From Gammaproteobacteria bacterium (GTDB taxonomy: Bacteria; Pseudomonadota; Gammaproteobacteria; Xanthomonadales; Wenzhouxiangellaceae), in the NCBI GenBank assembly GCA_003567685.1, contig PWYW01000055.1, positions 1 to 61,294 on the forward strand: a DNA stretch of 61,294 bases, read 5' to 3'. Each line of letters begins with the position of its first letter. The first letter of the stretch is position 1. The position numbers and the translations under genes are program-made. Below, piece by piece: positions 16,974-24,569 of the stretch. Under the pieces are notes generated by a model. The model had not been told where the DNA came from. It ran no database searches and saw only the letters and a program-made list of their open reading frames with translations.

Positions 16974-17914
16974 ATGACCAACCCCGCGCTTCAGGCGCGT
17001 CATCGGCCTACCTGGTTGACGCCAGTGTCTACATTTTTCGGGCCTGGTTCTCCATGCCCGACAACTTTTCCGACCAGGCCGGTCAGCCGACCAATGCGGT
17101 TTATGGCTTTGCTCGATTTTTATGTGAACTCATCGAGGAAACAGCATCCAACCGGGTCGCTGTCGCCTTTGACGAATCGCTGACCACGTCCTTTCGCAAT
17201 ACGCTCTATGCTGATTACAAGGCAAACCGCGAACCGGCGCCGATGGAACTCCAGCGTCAATTCGCCTGGTGCAAGGACCTGGCACGCCATGCCGGTCTGC
17301 CGGTGTATGCCGATGCCGAGTTCGAAGCCGATGACCTGCTGGCCAGCCTGGCCGCCCACTGTCGACTATCGAACATTTCCTACTGCGTGGTCACCGGCGA
17401 CAAGGATCTTGCCCAGCTGGTGGGTCAGAATGATGCCTGGTGGGATTTTGCTCGTCGTCGCTGGCTTGATGCCGCCGGAGTGCATGGTCACTTTGGTGTC
17501 CACCCGCACCAGATTGCCGACTACCTGGCGCTGAAGGGTGACGCCGTGGACAATATTCCCGGGGTGCCTGGAATTGGCCCGAAAACGGCGGCTGCCCTGC
17601 TCTCTCATTTCGGCTCGCTGGACGCACTTTACAGCCGCTTGGAAGAGATTGCCTGGCTGAAAATTCGGGGCGCCAAGACGCTGGCGACCAAGCTTCGACA
17701 GAACGAGCCAGCCGCCCGGCTGGCCAGGCAGTTGACCGGATTGGCCAGCGACGTGGACGCCGTCCACCGCTCACCGCAAGTGAATCGGACCCGTGGCAAT
17801 GCCGACGCCCTGGATGCCCTGCTTGACTCGCTGGGGTTCGGCCGACCGCTACGCGAGCGACTTCACCGGCTCAGGGAAACCGCACCCAAGGCCGATCTGT
17901 CCAGCGAACGCTGA
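16970..17914 (+). CDS. 5'-3' exonuclease of the PolA-N/Xni (flap nuclease) family
   Basis: The 314-residue protein has the structure-specific 5' nuclease fold: N-terminal metal-binding Asp in LVDASVYIFRAW, YKANREP, the acidic cluster EADDLLASLA, TGDKDLAQL, and the helix-hairpin-helix NIPGVPGIGPKTAAALL with its preceding GDAVDN. These match the exonuclease domain of DNA polymerase I and E. coli Xni/ExoIX, which trim or bind flapped DNA. No polymerase domain follows. It overlaps the HNH nuclease gene by 4 nt, suggesting a two-nuclease operon. It converges with the minus-strand TPR/propeller gene 22 nt further on. Confidence 0.88.
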   Translation: MNDQPRASGASSAYLVDASVYIFRAWFSMPDNFSDQAGQPTNAVYGFARFLCELIEETASNRVAVAFDESLTTSFRNTLYADYKANREPAPMELQRQFAWCKDLARHAGLPVYADAEFEADDLLASLAAHCRLSNISYCVVTGDKDLAQLVGQNDAWWDFARRRWLDAAGVHGHFGVHPHQIADYLALKGDAVDNIPGVPGIGPKTAAALLSHFGSLDALYSRLEEIAWLKIRGAKTLATKLRQNEPAARLARQLTGLASDVDAVHRSPQVNRTRGNADALDALLDSLGFGRPLRERLHRLRETAPKADLSSER

Positions 17915-17936
17915 GTCGATGGCGCTCGATCGGCGA

Positions 17937-19325
17937 TCAGTTGCCCTGGCGACGCCGCATTTCCTCAATCATTTCACTACCCACCGACAACAACTCTGGC
18001 GAGCCAATGCTGGTGCGAAACACCGGAACTTCGGGTAACTCGTTAGCCAACGGCATGCCGCTCGAATCAACGTGGCCCCAATGGCTGACTGCGAAGAAAA
18101 CCAGGTCATCGCCGACCATGGTGCCGAAGGTCGGGGTATCAAAGGCCTCCAGCCCGGCAACGACGGGTGCCACACCGGTTACCCCCAGGCCATCCGGGCC
18201 CAGCTGCAGGCGCACCACGCGCTGTGGTGAAATCCCGTTCTGGATCGCCACCAGGTGATCTTCCCACCAGTACAGGCCATCAATGCCGCCCTCATTCAGC
18301 GTTTCCGGCACGTGCAGCTTCCAAGCTTGCTGTTGCCCATCGGTGCCGACGACCAGAATGCCAACCTCGTAGTCGGCGATGTAGAGCTTGCTGCCATCTT
18401 GCGACAGGGCCAGACCGCGCAGGCTGGAGAAATTCTGGTGGCCAAAGAACAACTCCAACGTTGAGCCACCGGGTTCCAATCGGTAAATGACCGGAACACG
18501 CGTATCGGCGGCAAAAACGGTTCCGTCTTCAGCGACCACCAGAGAACCCAGCAGTGGGACACTGCCCTGCGCTGCGGTGACTGATATTTTCTCAACCAAC
18601 TCACCACTGGCCAGATCGAAGCGCAGCAGTCTGGCCGGCTGATCACGATGGCTGGCAAACCCGCTGAATTGCGGAACAGAACCGGTAGCCACCAGGAGTT
18701 GACCGCGCTCGGCATCGACAACCAGATCAAACACGGCCATCAGCTCGTCAACCTCGTCGGCCCGGGCGAACGTTTCCCATTCGCTGCCGTCGGTGCTGCT
18801 CAGGATCAATCCGTCACCAATCGTGCCAACGAAAAAACGGCCGCTTTCCGGATCATGCGCCATGGCTTCGGGCATCCGGATCTCGGGGCCAAGACGGGCA
18901 AATTCCTCGGCCTGCCCAAACGGCTCACCCGCTGCCATCATGAGGTCATTCAAATGGTTGTAGAGGCGATGACTCCGCAGCGACTCGACAGCATCCAGTT
19001 CATCCCAGTTCTGATGAAGACCCTGCTGCTGCATGGTCAACATCATTTCGAAGGCCTTTGAGGTTTCACCGATACGGGCATAGGCCTGAACCAGGTGACT
19101 CATGAAATCCTGATTATTGGGCCTGAGCGCATGCAGTTTTTCCGTGGCACGGGCCCAATCACCGTAGTCGCCTTCATTGAAAGCCAGCGCGGCCTGATTG
19201 AGCCAGAACGCGATCTGGAATCCATGCGGCATTTCATCCAGCGGTGGACGCTCGGCGGCGGCCTGGTTGCCGAGGGCAAACAGCAGGACAATGGCGGCCA
19301 GATAGCGACTAAGCGACTTCAGCAT
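17937..19325 (-). CDS. Exported TPR and beta-propeller protein of unknown function
   Basis: The 462-residue protein starts with a signal peptide (hydrophobic about 9-24, AAA-E) and sits 9 nt after AGGAAA. Residues 30-130 look like short helical TPR-type repeats (LNQAALAFNEGDYGDWARA, LVQAYARIGETSKAFEMM). Residues 145-440 look like a six-bladed SMP-30/NHL-type propeller with repeated patterns such as LALSQDGSKLYIADYEVG and VVAEDGTVFAADTRVPVIY. Propellers of this kind are often lactonases or binding scaffolds; the metal ligands of SMP-30 lactonases are not evident to me, so no activity is assigned. It is probably periplasmic. It is monocistronic by position. Confidence 0.65.
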   Translation of the reverse strand: MLKSLSRYLAAIVLLFALGNQAAAERPPLDEMPHGFQIAFWLNQAALAFNEGDYGDWARATEKLHALRPNNQDFMSHLVQAYARIGETSKAFEMMLTMQQQGLHQNWDELDAVESLRSHRLYNHLNDLMMAAGEPFGQAEEFARLGPEIRMPEAMAHDPESGRFFVGTIGDGLILSSTDGSEWETFARADEVDELMAVFDLVVDAERGQLLVATGSVPQFSGFASHRDQPARLLRFDLASGELVEKISVTAAQGSVPLLGSLVVAEDGTVFAADTRVPVIYRLEPGGSTLELFFGHQNFSSLRGLALSQDGSKLYIADYEVGILVVGTDGQQQAWKLHVPETLNEGGIDGLYWWEDHLVAIQNGISPQRVVRLQLGPDGLGVTGVAPVVAGLEAFDTPTFGTMVGDDLVFFAVSHWGHVDSSGMPLANELPEVPVFRTSIGSPELLSVGSEMIEEMRRRQGN

Positions 19326-19441
19326 TTCAGGTTTCCTGTATTCTTTTCAATGTGGCCCCGGTTGGGACTATCCGAGGCGCCAAACGTTCATCGAGCAGCG
19401 CGATCCATCAGGGATGCGCGTCACGCAAGAGAAATGCCAGC

Positions 19442-19987
19442 ATGTCGAACTCACAGACTGATCAGCTGCTCTTCGAGGGCCAATATCTTACGCTCAAGTT
19501 GCGACGCGGCTGGGAATTCGTCGGGCGCAATCATCCGGTGGTCTGCCTGATTGCCTGGACAGAAGCGCGGGAACTGCTGCTGGTCGAGCAGTTTCGCATA
19601 CCGGTTGATTGCCGCACCATCGAGCTGCCAGCCGGTCTGGTCGGCGACCAGGCCGGTCAGGCCGATGAAAAACTGGAAGTGGCTGCCAGCCGGGAGCTGG
19701 AGGAAGAAACCGGCTGGCGACCTGGGCGGCTGGAGGAAATCATGCGCTGCCCCAGCACGGCCGGCCTTAGCGACGAAGTCGTTGTCTTCTTTCTGGCTCA
19801 TGACCTTGTGAAAACTGGCGACGGCGGTGGTGACGGCAGCGAGGACATAGTTGTTCACAGAGTGCCCGTCGATGGGATCGATCGCTGGCTGGACGAACAG
19901 CGCAGCCAGGGCAAGGCGCTGGATCCGAAGATCTTCTCTGCCCTGCACTGGACCCGCAGCCGTTTCCCGTCGCTGATTGGCGCGTAA
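19442..19987 (+). CDS. NUDIX hydrolase (ADP-ribose pyrophosphatase-like)
   Basis: The 181-residue protein has IELPAGLVGDQ ahead of a Nudix box whose core is ASRELEEETGWRPGRLEE; the first Gly of the box is displaced by two residues from the strict pattern. The layout (N-terminal beta-strands, ELPAG, Nudix box, then SDEVVVFFLAHDL) matches the ADP-sugar pyrophosphatase NudE/NudF group, which hydrolyse nucleoside diphosphates linked to sugars. The exact substrate is open. I chose ATG 19442; the longer frame from 19352 adds a Ser/Arg-rich segment that does not look coding. It converges with the MAPEG gene only 7 nt away. Confidence 0.85.
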   Translation: MSNSQTDQLLFEGQYLTLKLRRGWEFVGRNHPVVCLIAWTEARELLLVEQFRIPVDCRTIELPAGLVGDQAGQADEKLEVAASRELEEETGWRPGRLEEIMRCPSTAGLSDEVVVFFLAHDLVKTGDGGGDGSEDIVVHRVPVDGIDRWLDEQRSQGKALDPKIFSALHWTRSRFPSLIGA

Positions 19988-19994
19988 CCGGGCT

Positions 19995-20414
19995 TCACGA
20001 CCCGCTGAGAAACAGCCAGTGTCCCAGGGCCAGCCAAAGACCGATCAGGGAGGCGACGATCAGCGTCGACCAGGTCAGCAGGGTGCCGAGAAAGCGTCCG
20101 CGGGAAACGCCCTCGGTGCGGTTAAGGCCCCAGAAGCCGTGCAGCATGCGGGCCAGCACCAACGAGGCACCCAGCACATGCAGCAGCCAGCCGGGCAGAA
20201 CGGCGCCGAGCTCCAGCAACAGCAATAGCAACAGCCCGATTGGCACGTACTCGACGAAATTGCCCTGAACCCGAATCGCCCGTTCAAGATCCGCTTGTTC
20301 GCCATCGCCAATACCAACCTGGTGGCGGCGGCGCAGGGCGACCACCTTGACTGACAGGATGATCAGGATCAAACCGCACAGCGCGGCGTAAAACAGGGTG
20401 ATCGAGGCCGTCAT
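19995..20414 (-). CDS. MAPEG-family membrane protein
   Basis: The 139-residue protein has four hydrophobic segments (about 5-24, 56-75, 78-95, 112-135). The family signature region between helices 1 and 2 is present: RAIRVQGNFVEYVPIGL, with the conserved R-x2-x-N-x-x-E-Y-x-P pattern. A-R-x3-G-F-W-G follows the third helix. Eukaryotic MAPEG members are membrane glutathione transferases or leukotriene synthases; bacterial ones are mostly uncharacterised. It is divergent from the isoaspartyl peptidase gene, sharing a 112-nt region with an inverted repeat. Confidence 0.85.
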   Translation of the reverse strand: MTASITLFYAALCGLILIILSVKVVALRRRHQVGIGDGEQADLERAIRVQGNFVEYVPIGLLLLLLLELGAVLPGWLLHVLGASLVLARMLHGFWGLNRTEGVSRGRFLGTLLTWSTLIVASLIGLWLALGHWLFLSGS

Positions 20415-20449
20415 CTGACCCTTCCCTCTGGCTAATCGTTAAGGATTGT

Positions 20450-20479
20450 CGAGTATAGCCACCGCATCGGCTACACTCG
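20450..20479. promoter_or_regulatory. Inverted repeat at a divergent promoter region
   Basis: CGAGTATAGCC (20450-20460) and GGCTACACTCG (20469-20479) form 11-bp arms with one mismatch and an 8-nt spacer, midway between the divergent MAPEG and isoaspartyl peptidase genes. The arms contain -10-like hexamers pointing both ways: TATACT on the minus strand and TACACT on the plus strand. This may be a shared operator or overlapping divergent promoters. The spacing to possible -35 boxes (18 and 20 nt) is not ideal. Confidence 0.4.
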
Positions 20480-20526
20480 AAACAAATTTCAAGTACCCAT
20501 CGAAGAACGACAAGGAATGTTCCTCC

Positions 20527-21540
20527 ATGAATTCGACCCGTTTGCTTTTTTCTCTGCTGGCCGCCCTGGCCATGAATGTCACCATGGCTGAACTGCAAGC
20601 TGAAGGGCCACCCATTGCCATTGCCGTTCACGGTGGTGCCGGCACCATCGAACGGGGCCAGATGAGCGAAGAGCGCGAGGCATCGATTCGGGCCGCCCTG
20701 ACGGCTGCCGTGGAAGCCGGTCAGGCCATCCTGGCCGAGGGTGGCAGCAGCCTGGGTGCCGTGGCGGCCGCCGTCAGAATTCTGGAGGACGCTCCGGAAT
20801 TCAACGCCGGGCGGGGTGCTGTGCTGACTGCCGAGGGTCGGGTCGAGCTCGATGCCTCGGTCATGGTCGGCGACACCCTGGACGCTGGCGCCGTGGCCAG
20901 CGTTCGAGGCGTGCGCCACCCCATTGATGCCGCCCGGCACGTCATGGAGGATTCGCCCCATGTCATGCTGGTTGGCTTGGGAGCCGAGCAGTTTGCCCAG
21001 GCCGCCGGTCTGGAATTCAAGGACGAAGACTGGTTCATTACCGATTTCCGCGCCGAACAACTGCGGTCCATCCAGGAGAGCCAGTCGCGCGGCGAGACCC
21101 AACTCTCCGAGAGCTGGTTTTCTACGGTCGGCGCCGTGGCAATCGACAGCCATGGCAATCTGGCCGCTGCGACCTCGACCGGCGGCATGAGCAACAAACG
21201 TTTCGGCCGGGTCGGCGACTCACCCATCATCGGCGCGGGCACCTATGCCGACAACCGCAGTTGCGCTGTTTCGGCAACCGGCCATGGCGAATACTTCATT
21301 CGTCACGTGGTCGCCTACGACATCTGCGCCCGAATGCGCTACAGCGACATCAGCCTGGAAGAGAGCGCCGATATCGTCATCAATCAGGTACTGAACGAGG
21401 CTGGCGGTGACGGCGGCGTCATCGCCATTGACAACCAGGGCAGGGTAACCATGCCGTTCAACACCGCCGGCATGTATCGCGCCGCCATTCATGCCGATGG
21501 GCGCCTGGAAGTCGGCATTTACGACGACGAAACCGAGTAA
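20527..21540 (+). CDS. Isoaspartyl peptidase / L-asparaginase (Ntn hydrolase)
   Basis: From ATG 20527 the 337-residue precursor has a signal peptide (LLFSLLAALAMNVTMA) and then the N-terminal nucleophile fold: AIAVHGGAGT, FNAGRGAVLT and LDASVMVGD in the alpha part. The autoprocessing site comes before the catalytic Thr in FSTVGAVAID, followed by STGGMSNKRFGRVGDSPIIG, which holds substrate-binding residues. The family self-cleaves into two chains and hydrolyses isoaspartyl dipeptides and asparagine. The signal peptide suggests periplasmic action, in contrast to cytoplasmic E. coli IaaA. The frame continues upstream to 20446 without a plausible start. AAGGA lies about 11 nt before the chosen ATG. 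Confidence 0.9.
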   Translation: MNSTRLLFSLLAALAMNVTMAELQAEGPPIAIAVHGGAGTIERGQMSEEREASIRAALTAAVEAGQAILAEGGSSLGAVAAAVRILEDAPEFNAGRGAVLTAEGRVELDASVMVGDTLDAGAVASVRGVRHPIDAARHVMEDSPHVMLVGLGAEQFAQAAGLEFKDEDWFITDFRAEQLRSIQESQSRGETQLSESWFSTVGAVAIDSHGNLAAATSTGGMSNKRFGRVGDSPIIGAGTYADNRSCAVSATGHGEYFIRHVVAYDICARMRYSDISLEESADIVINQVLNEAGGDGGVIAIDNQGRVTMPFNTAGMYRAAIHADGRLEVGIYDDETE

Positions 21541-21547
21541 CCGACGC

Positions 21548-21730
21548 GTGCTGCTCGACAGCCAGTCCTTTGACTGCCCCTGGTGCGGCGAATCAAATCC
21601 GTTACCGCTTGACCCGGAAGAGGCAGGCCAGGTACTGGTACAGGACTGTATTGTCTGCTGCGCCCCCATCGAAATTCATCTGCCGACGGACCCGCGCGAG
21701 CAAGCCCTGATCCGGAGAGAAGGCGAGTGA
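21548..21730 (+). CDS. CPXCG-motif cysteine-rich small protein
   Basis: The 60-residue protein (GTG at 21548, 7 nt after the previous stop) has two Cys pairs, FDCPWCGES and VQDCIVCCAPI, with the family's QDC-x-x-CC-x-PI pattern and an acidic, charged tail. These small predicted zinc-binding proteins are widespread in Gammaproteobacteria and have no known function. The stop overlaps the GTG of the next gene (GTGA), so it is probably in one transcript with the isoaspartyl peptidase and the diguanylate cyclase. Confidence 0.8.
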   Translation: MLLDSQSFDCPWCGESNPLPLDPEEAGQVLVQDCIVCCAPIEIHLPTDPREQALIRREGE

Positions 21731-23583
21731 GCCTGGTCGATCTCCGTTTCCCGCCGAGGGCGGTCATGATTGCCTGCCTGGCATTGGCCATCTTCAGCGC
21801 CGCTTTGGCTGCCGACAACGAGATGGACGAGTGGCTGGCCGGCTGCGAACAAATGGAGCATGGCCAACCGGAAGAAGCCATCGCCCTGGCCGAGCGAGTG
21901 CTTGATCCGTCAGAGAGACCGACCCGTCTGCAGCGCGTGCGCGCCCTCAACTGCCAGGCCGGTGCCCACAGCCAACTCGGCCAGACAGAGCAGGCGCTGA
22001 CGGCGTTGGAGGGTGCCTTGACCCTGATCCCGAGCCTGGACGATCCGGGTGTGCGGATCCGCGCCAAATCGCGCGCCTCCTCGGTAGCCTACCGCCTGCG
22101 TCAAATTGATCAGGCAGTCGATCTGACAACGGAATCCTTGCGCCTGGCCGAGAACGCCGGCCTCAGCGATCAACTTCCCGAAATCATCGGCCGCCTGGCC
22201 ATTTTCCAGGGTGACGCGGGGCAAGTTGATCTGGCGGTGGACAACTACCGGCGAGCCCTGGCCATGCTCGACCCTCAAACGCAACCCCAGCTGGTCATGC
22301 CCATGCGCTACAACCTTGGGATCACGCTTCGGCGCAGGGGTGATTTCCAGGAGGCGCTGGAGGTCCTGGAACCGCTTTTGCCCATGCTCGAGGCGCCAGG
22401 CCTGGAAAGTCGCCGCGCCAGCCTGTTGTCACTGATGGGCGGCCTGAACTTCCAGCTCGGCAATCGCGACCAGGCTCAGTCCTTGTTCGAAGCATCGCTG
22501 GCCCTTCACCAGACCTTCGACAACCCGGCCGAACGGGCCGCGCTGCTCCGTGAACTAACCCGCCTGTACCGCGAAGATGGCGAGTTGGCACGCGCCAGGG
22601 AAATCGCCGAAGAGTCGCTGGCTTTGTCTCGCCGCTCGGATGACGAACAGTCCGTCATTCATTCGCTGGAATCGCTGGTCGAGACTCTGACAGCCCAGGG
22701 CGAATTCCAGCTGGCTCTGGAGCACCATCGCGAAATGGCAGAACGGGCTGAAGCGCTGCTAAGCCAGCAAATGGATTCGCAGCTTGCCAGTGCCGAGGCA
22801 CTTCTCAGGGTTCAACAGCGAGAAGCGGAACTTGAACAGTTGCGCCAGGAACGCGCCCTCCAGGCGATTGAACGCGAGCAACAAATCTTTCGCCAGCGAC
22901 TCTGGACCGCCGCGGCCGCGGCCCTGTTGGCAATTTTCCTGGTTGCCCTGCTTGTCCAGCGCGCCAATAACCGTCAGCTTGATCGCGTCAGCCGCCAGGA
23001 CCCGCTGACCGGACTGCCCAATCGGCGATCGCTGACTGCTGACCTCGGCCCTGCGACCAATCGGCGACCCGGCTGTTTCAGCGTCTTGTTCCTGCTTGAT
23101 CTCGACCACTTCAAACGCATAAACGACCTTCACGGCCATGACAGCGGCGATCGGGCCCTGGCAGCCACGGCAGACTTCCTGGCCGCTTACGCAGCCAGCC
23201 ACCAGAGTCAGGTGGGGCGTTGGGGCGGTGAAGAGTTTGCGCTGCAGATCAACGACCTGGACGATGAGGCAGCCTGCAAGCATGCCCAGGCACTGGTGAC
23301 AGGTATTGCCGCACTGGAAATCACCGCCATGAACGGCGACGTGCTGAGGTTAAGCGCCAGCATCGGATTTGCCCCGATCGAGCCGGGACTGAGCAAGTCA
23401 GGCCAGGAGCTGTGGGAGCCGGCGCTCAACTGTGCTGATCAACTGCTTTACCGCTCCAAGAAGGCCGGACGAAATGGCAGGTTTGGCGTCTGGCCGGGCG
23501 ACCATGATCAAAAGTTGGCACCACTGGAACTCGAGCAACAGATCGAAACCGGTAGATGCCGCCTGTTAAGCCGCGACGCCTGA
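21727..23583 (+). CDS. TPR-repeat sensor diguanylate cyclase (GGDEF)
   Basis: The 618-residue protein has an N-terminal signal segment (MIACLALAIFSAALAA, if started at ATG 21766 or just after the GTG at 21727), about seven TPR-type helical pairs (30-350), a coiled coil (340-390), one membrane helix (about 398-416) and a GGDEF domain (425-600). The active site is intact: DPLTGLPNRRSL, LDLDHFKRINDLHGH and RWGGEEFALQ. The usual RxxD product-inhibition site just before it is absent (SHQSQVGRW). The protein should make cyclic di-GMP in the cytoplasm in response to a periplasmic TPR input. The GTG start overlaps the preceding stop; the ATG at 21766 with GAGGG upstream is an alternative. Confidence 0.88.
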   Translation: MSLVDLRFPPRAVMIACLALAIFSAALAADNEMDEWLAGCEQMEHGQPEEAIALAERVLDPSERPTRLQRVRALNCQAGAHSQLGQTEQALTALEGALTLIPSLDDPGVRIRAKSRASSVAYRLRQIDQAVDLTTESLRLAENAGLSDQLPEIIGRLAIFQGDAGQVDLAVDNYRRALAMLDPQTQPQLVMPMRYNLGITLRRRGDFQEALEVLEPLLPMLEAPGLESRRASLLSLMGGLNFQLGNRDQAQSLFEASLALHQTFDNPAERAALLRELTRLYREDGELARAREIAEESLALSRRSDDEQSVIHSLESLVETLTAQGEFQLALEHHREMAERAEALLSQQMDSQLASAEALLRVQQREAELEQLRQERALQAIEREQQIFRQRLWTAAAAALLAIFLVALLVQRANNRQLDRVSRQDPLTGLPNRRSLTADLGPATNRRPGCFSVLFLLDLDHFKRINDLHGHDSGDRALAATADFLAAYAASHQSQVGRWGGEEFALQINDLDDEAACKHAQALVTGIAALEITAMNGDVLRLSASIGFAPIEPGLSKSGQELWEPALNCADQLLYRSKKAGRNGRFGVWPGDHDQKLAPLELEQQIETGRCRLLSRDA

Positions 23584-23599
23584 CATCAGCGGCCAGTGC

Positions 23600-24454
23600 T
23601 CAGTCGGCTGAGAAGCCAAGATTCCGGCAAATGGCCAGCGAGGCCGAGGCTCGGTTGAGCGTGTACAAATGAATCCCTGGGGCGCCGCCGGCCAACAGGC
23701 GCTGGCACAGCGTTGAGACCACTTCCTCGCCGAAGGCTTTCAGGCTGTCCTGGTCGCCTGCCTGGTCCCAGGCGGCCAATCGCTTGGCGATCCACTGGGG
23801 AATTTCGGCGCCGCACATGGCCGAAAAACGGGCCAACCCCGGGTAGCTGGTAATCGGCATGATCCCCGGCGTGATCGGCACGCTCACGCCCAAGCTCTCC
23901 GTCTCGTCGACGAAACGAAAATACGAATCAGCCGAAAAGAAATACTGGGTAATGGCCCCATCGGCACCCGCCTTAACCTTGGCTGCGAAATGTTCCAGAT
24001 CCTTCTGCGGGCTGGGCGACTCCGGATGGTGCTCGGGGTAAGCCGCTACCTCGATGTGGAAATGATCGCCATGATGCTGCCGAATAAAGGCCACCAACTC
24101 GGCAGCATAGCGAAAGACACCGCCGCTACCTCCCGAGGGGCGATCACCCCGGAGAACCACCAGCCGGTTAATGCCCTTATCGCGGTATTCCTGAAGCAGC
24201 GATTCGATATCTTTGATGGACTCGGCCATGCACGACAAATGCGGCGCAACCGGCACTGGGCTGGCGGCCTGGCAATCCAGCACCGTCTGGCGGGTACGAC
24301 TGCGCGTCGAACCACCGGCTCCGAAGGTCACTGACACGTACTCCGGCTTCAGTGCCAGCAAACGCGACCGAGCCGACTCGAACCGCGCCGCCTGGGCCTC
24401 ATTGCCCGGCGGAAAGAATTCAAAGCTCAAACTCGGCGCCGTATCTTCAGTCAT
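23600..24454 (-). CDS. metF: 5,10-methylenetetrahydrofolate reductase
   Basis: The 284-residue (beta-alpha)8 flavoprotein reduces methylenetetrahydrofolate to 5-methyltetrahydrofolate, the methyl donor for methionine synthesis. Visible motifs are the N-terminal SFEFFPP with the catalytic Glu, VSVTFGAGGS, HLSCM, LVVLRGDRP (FAD and folate contacts) and ITQYFF. Its length is normal for bacterial MetF. It is last in metK-ahcY-metF, 115 nt after ahcY, so methionine recycling genes are clustered. It converges with the diguanylate cyclase gene 16 nt away. Confidence 0.95.
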   Translation of the reverse strand: MTEDTAPSLSFEFFPPGNEAQAARFESARSRLLALKPEYVSVTFGAGGSTRSRTRQTVLDCQAASPVPVAPHLSCMAESIKDIESLLQEYRDKGINRLVVLRGDRPSGGSGGVFRYAAELVAFIRQHHGDHFHIEVAAYPEHHPESPSPQKDLEHFAAKVKAGADGAITQYFFSADSYFRFVDETESLGVSVPITPGIMPITSYPGLARFSAMCGAEIPQWIAKRLAAWDQAGDQDSLKAFGEEVVSTLCQRLLAGGAPGIHLYTLNRASASLAICRNLGFSAD

Positions 24455-24498
24455 TCAATGCCCAGCCTTCCGTCGTTTTCCCAGGATCCAAAGCAGAA

Positions 24499-24521
24499 GG
24501 GAGAAGCAAATCACTTCTCCC
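24499..24521 (-). terminator. Hairpin between ahcY and metF (attenuator- or terminator-like)
   Basis: GGGAGAAG (24499-24506) and CTTCTCCC (24514-24521) form a perfect 8-bp stem with a 7-nt loop in the ahcY-metF gap. On the minus strand the sequence after the stem (TCTGCTTTG) lacks a good T run, so full Rho-independent termination is doubtful; RNA processing or partial termination is equally likely. Confidence 0.45.
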
Positions 24522-24541
24522 TCCGGCCAGGTCAATGCGAC

Positions 24542-24569
24542 CTTTTACTTTTTACCTTTCTCTATTCAC
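24542..24569 (-). repeat. Degenerate GTGAAAG-type heptamer array after ahcY
   Basis: Read on the minus strand, the 28 nt directly after the ahcY stop codon split into four 7-nt units: GTGAATA, GAGAAAG, GTAAAAA and GTAAAAG. They match the period and consensus of the cleaner GTGAAAG array after the cardiolipin synthase gene at 28883-28924. No function is known to me. Confidence 0.5.
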
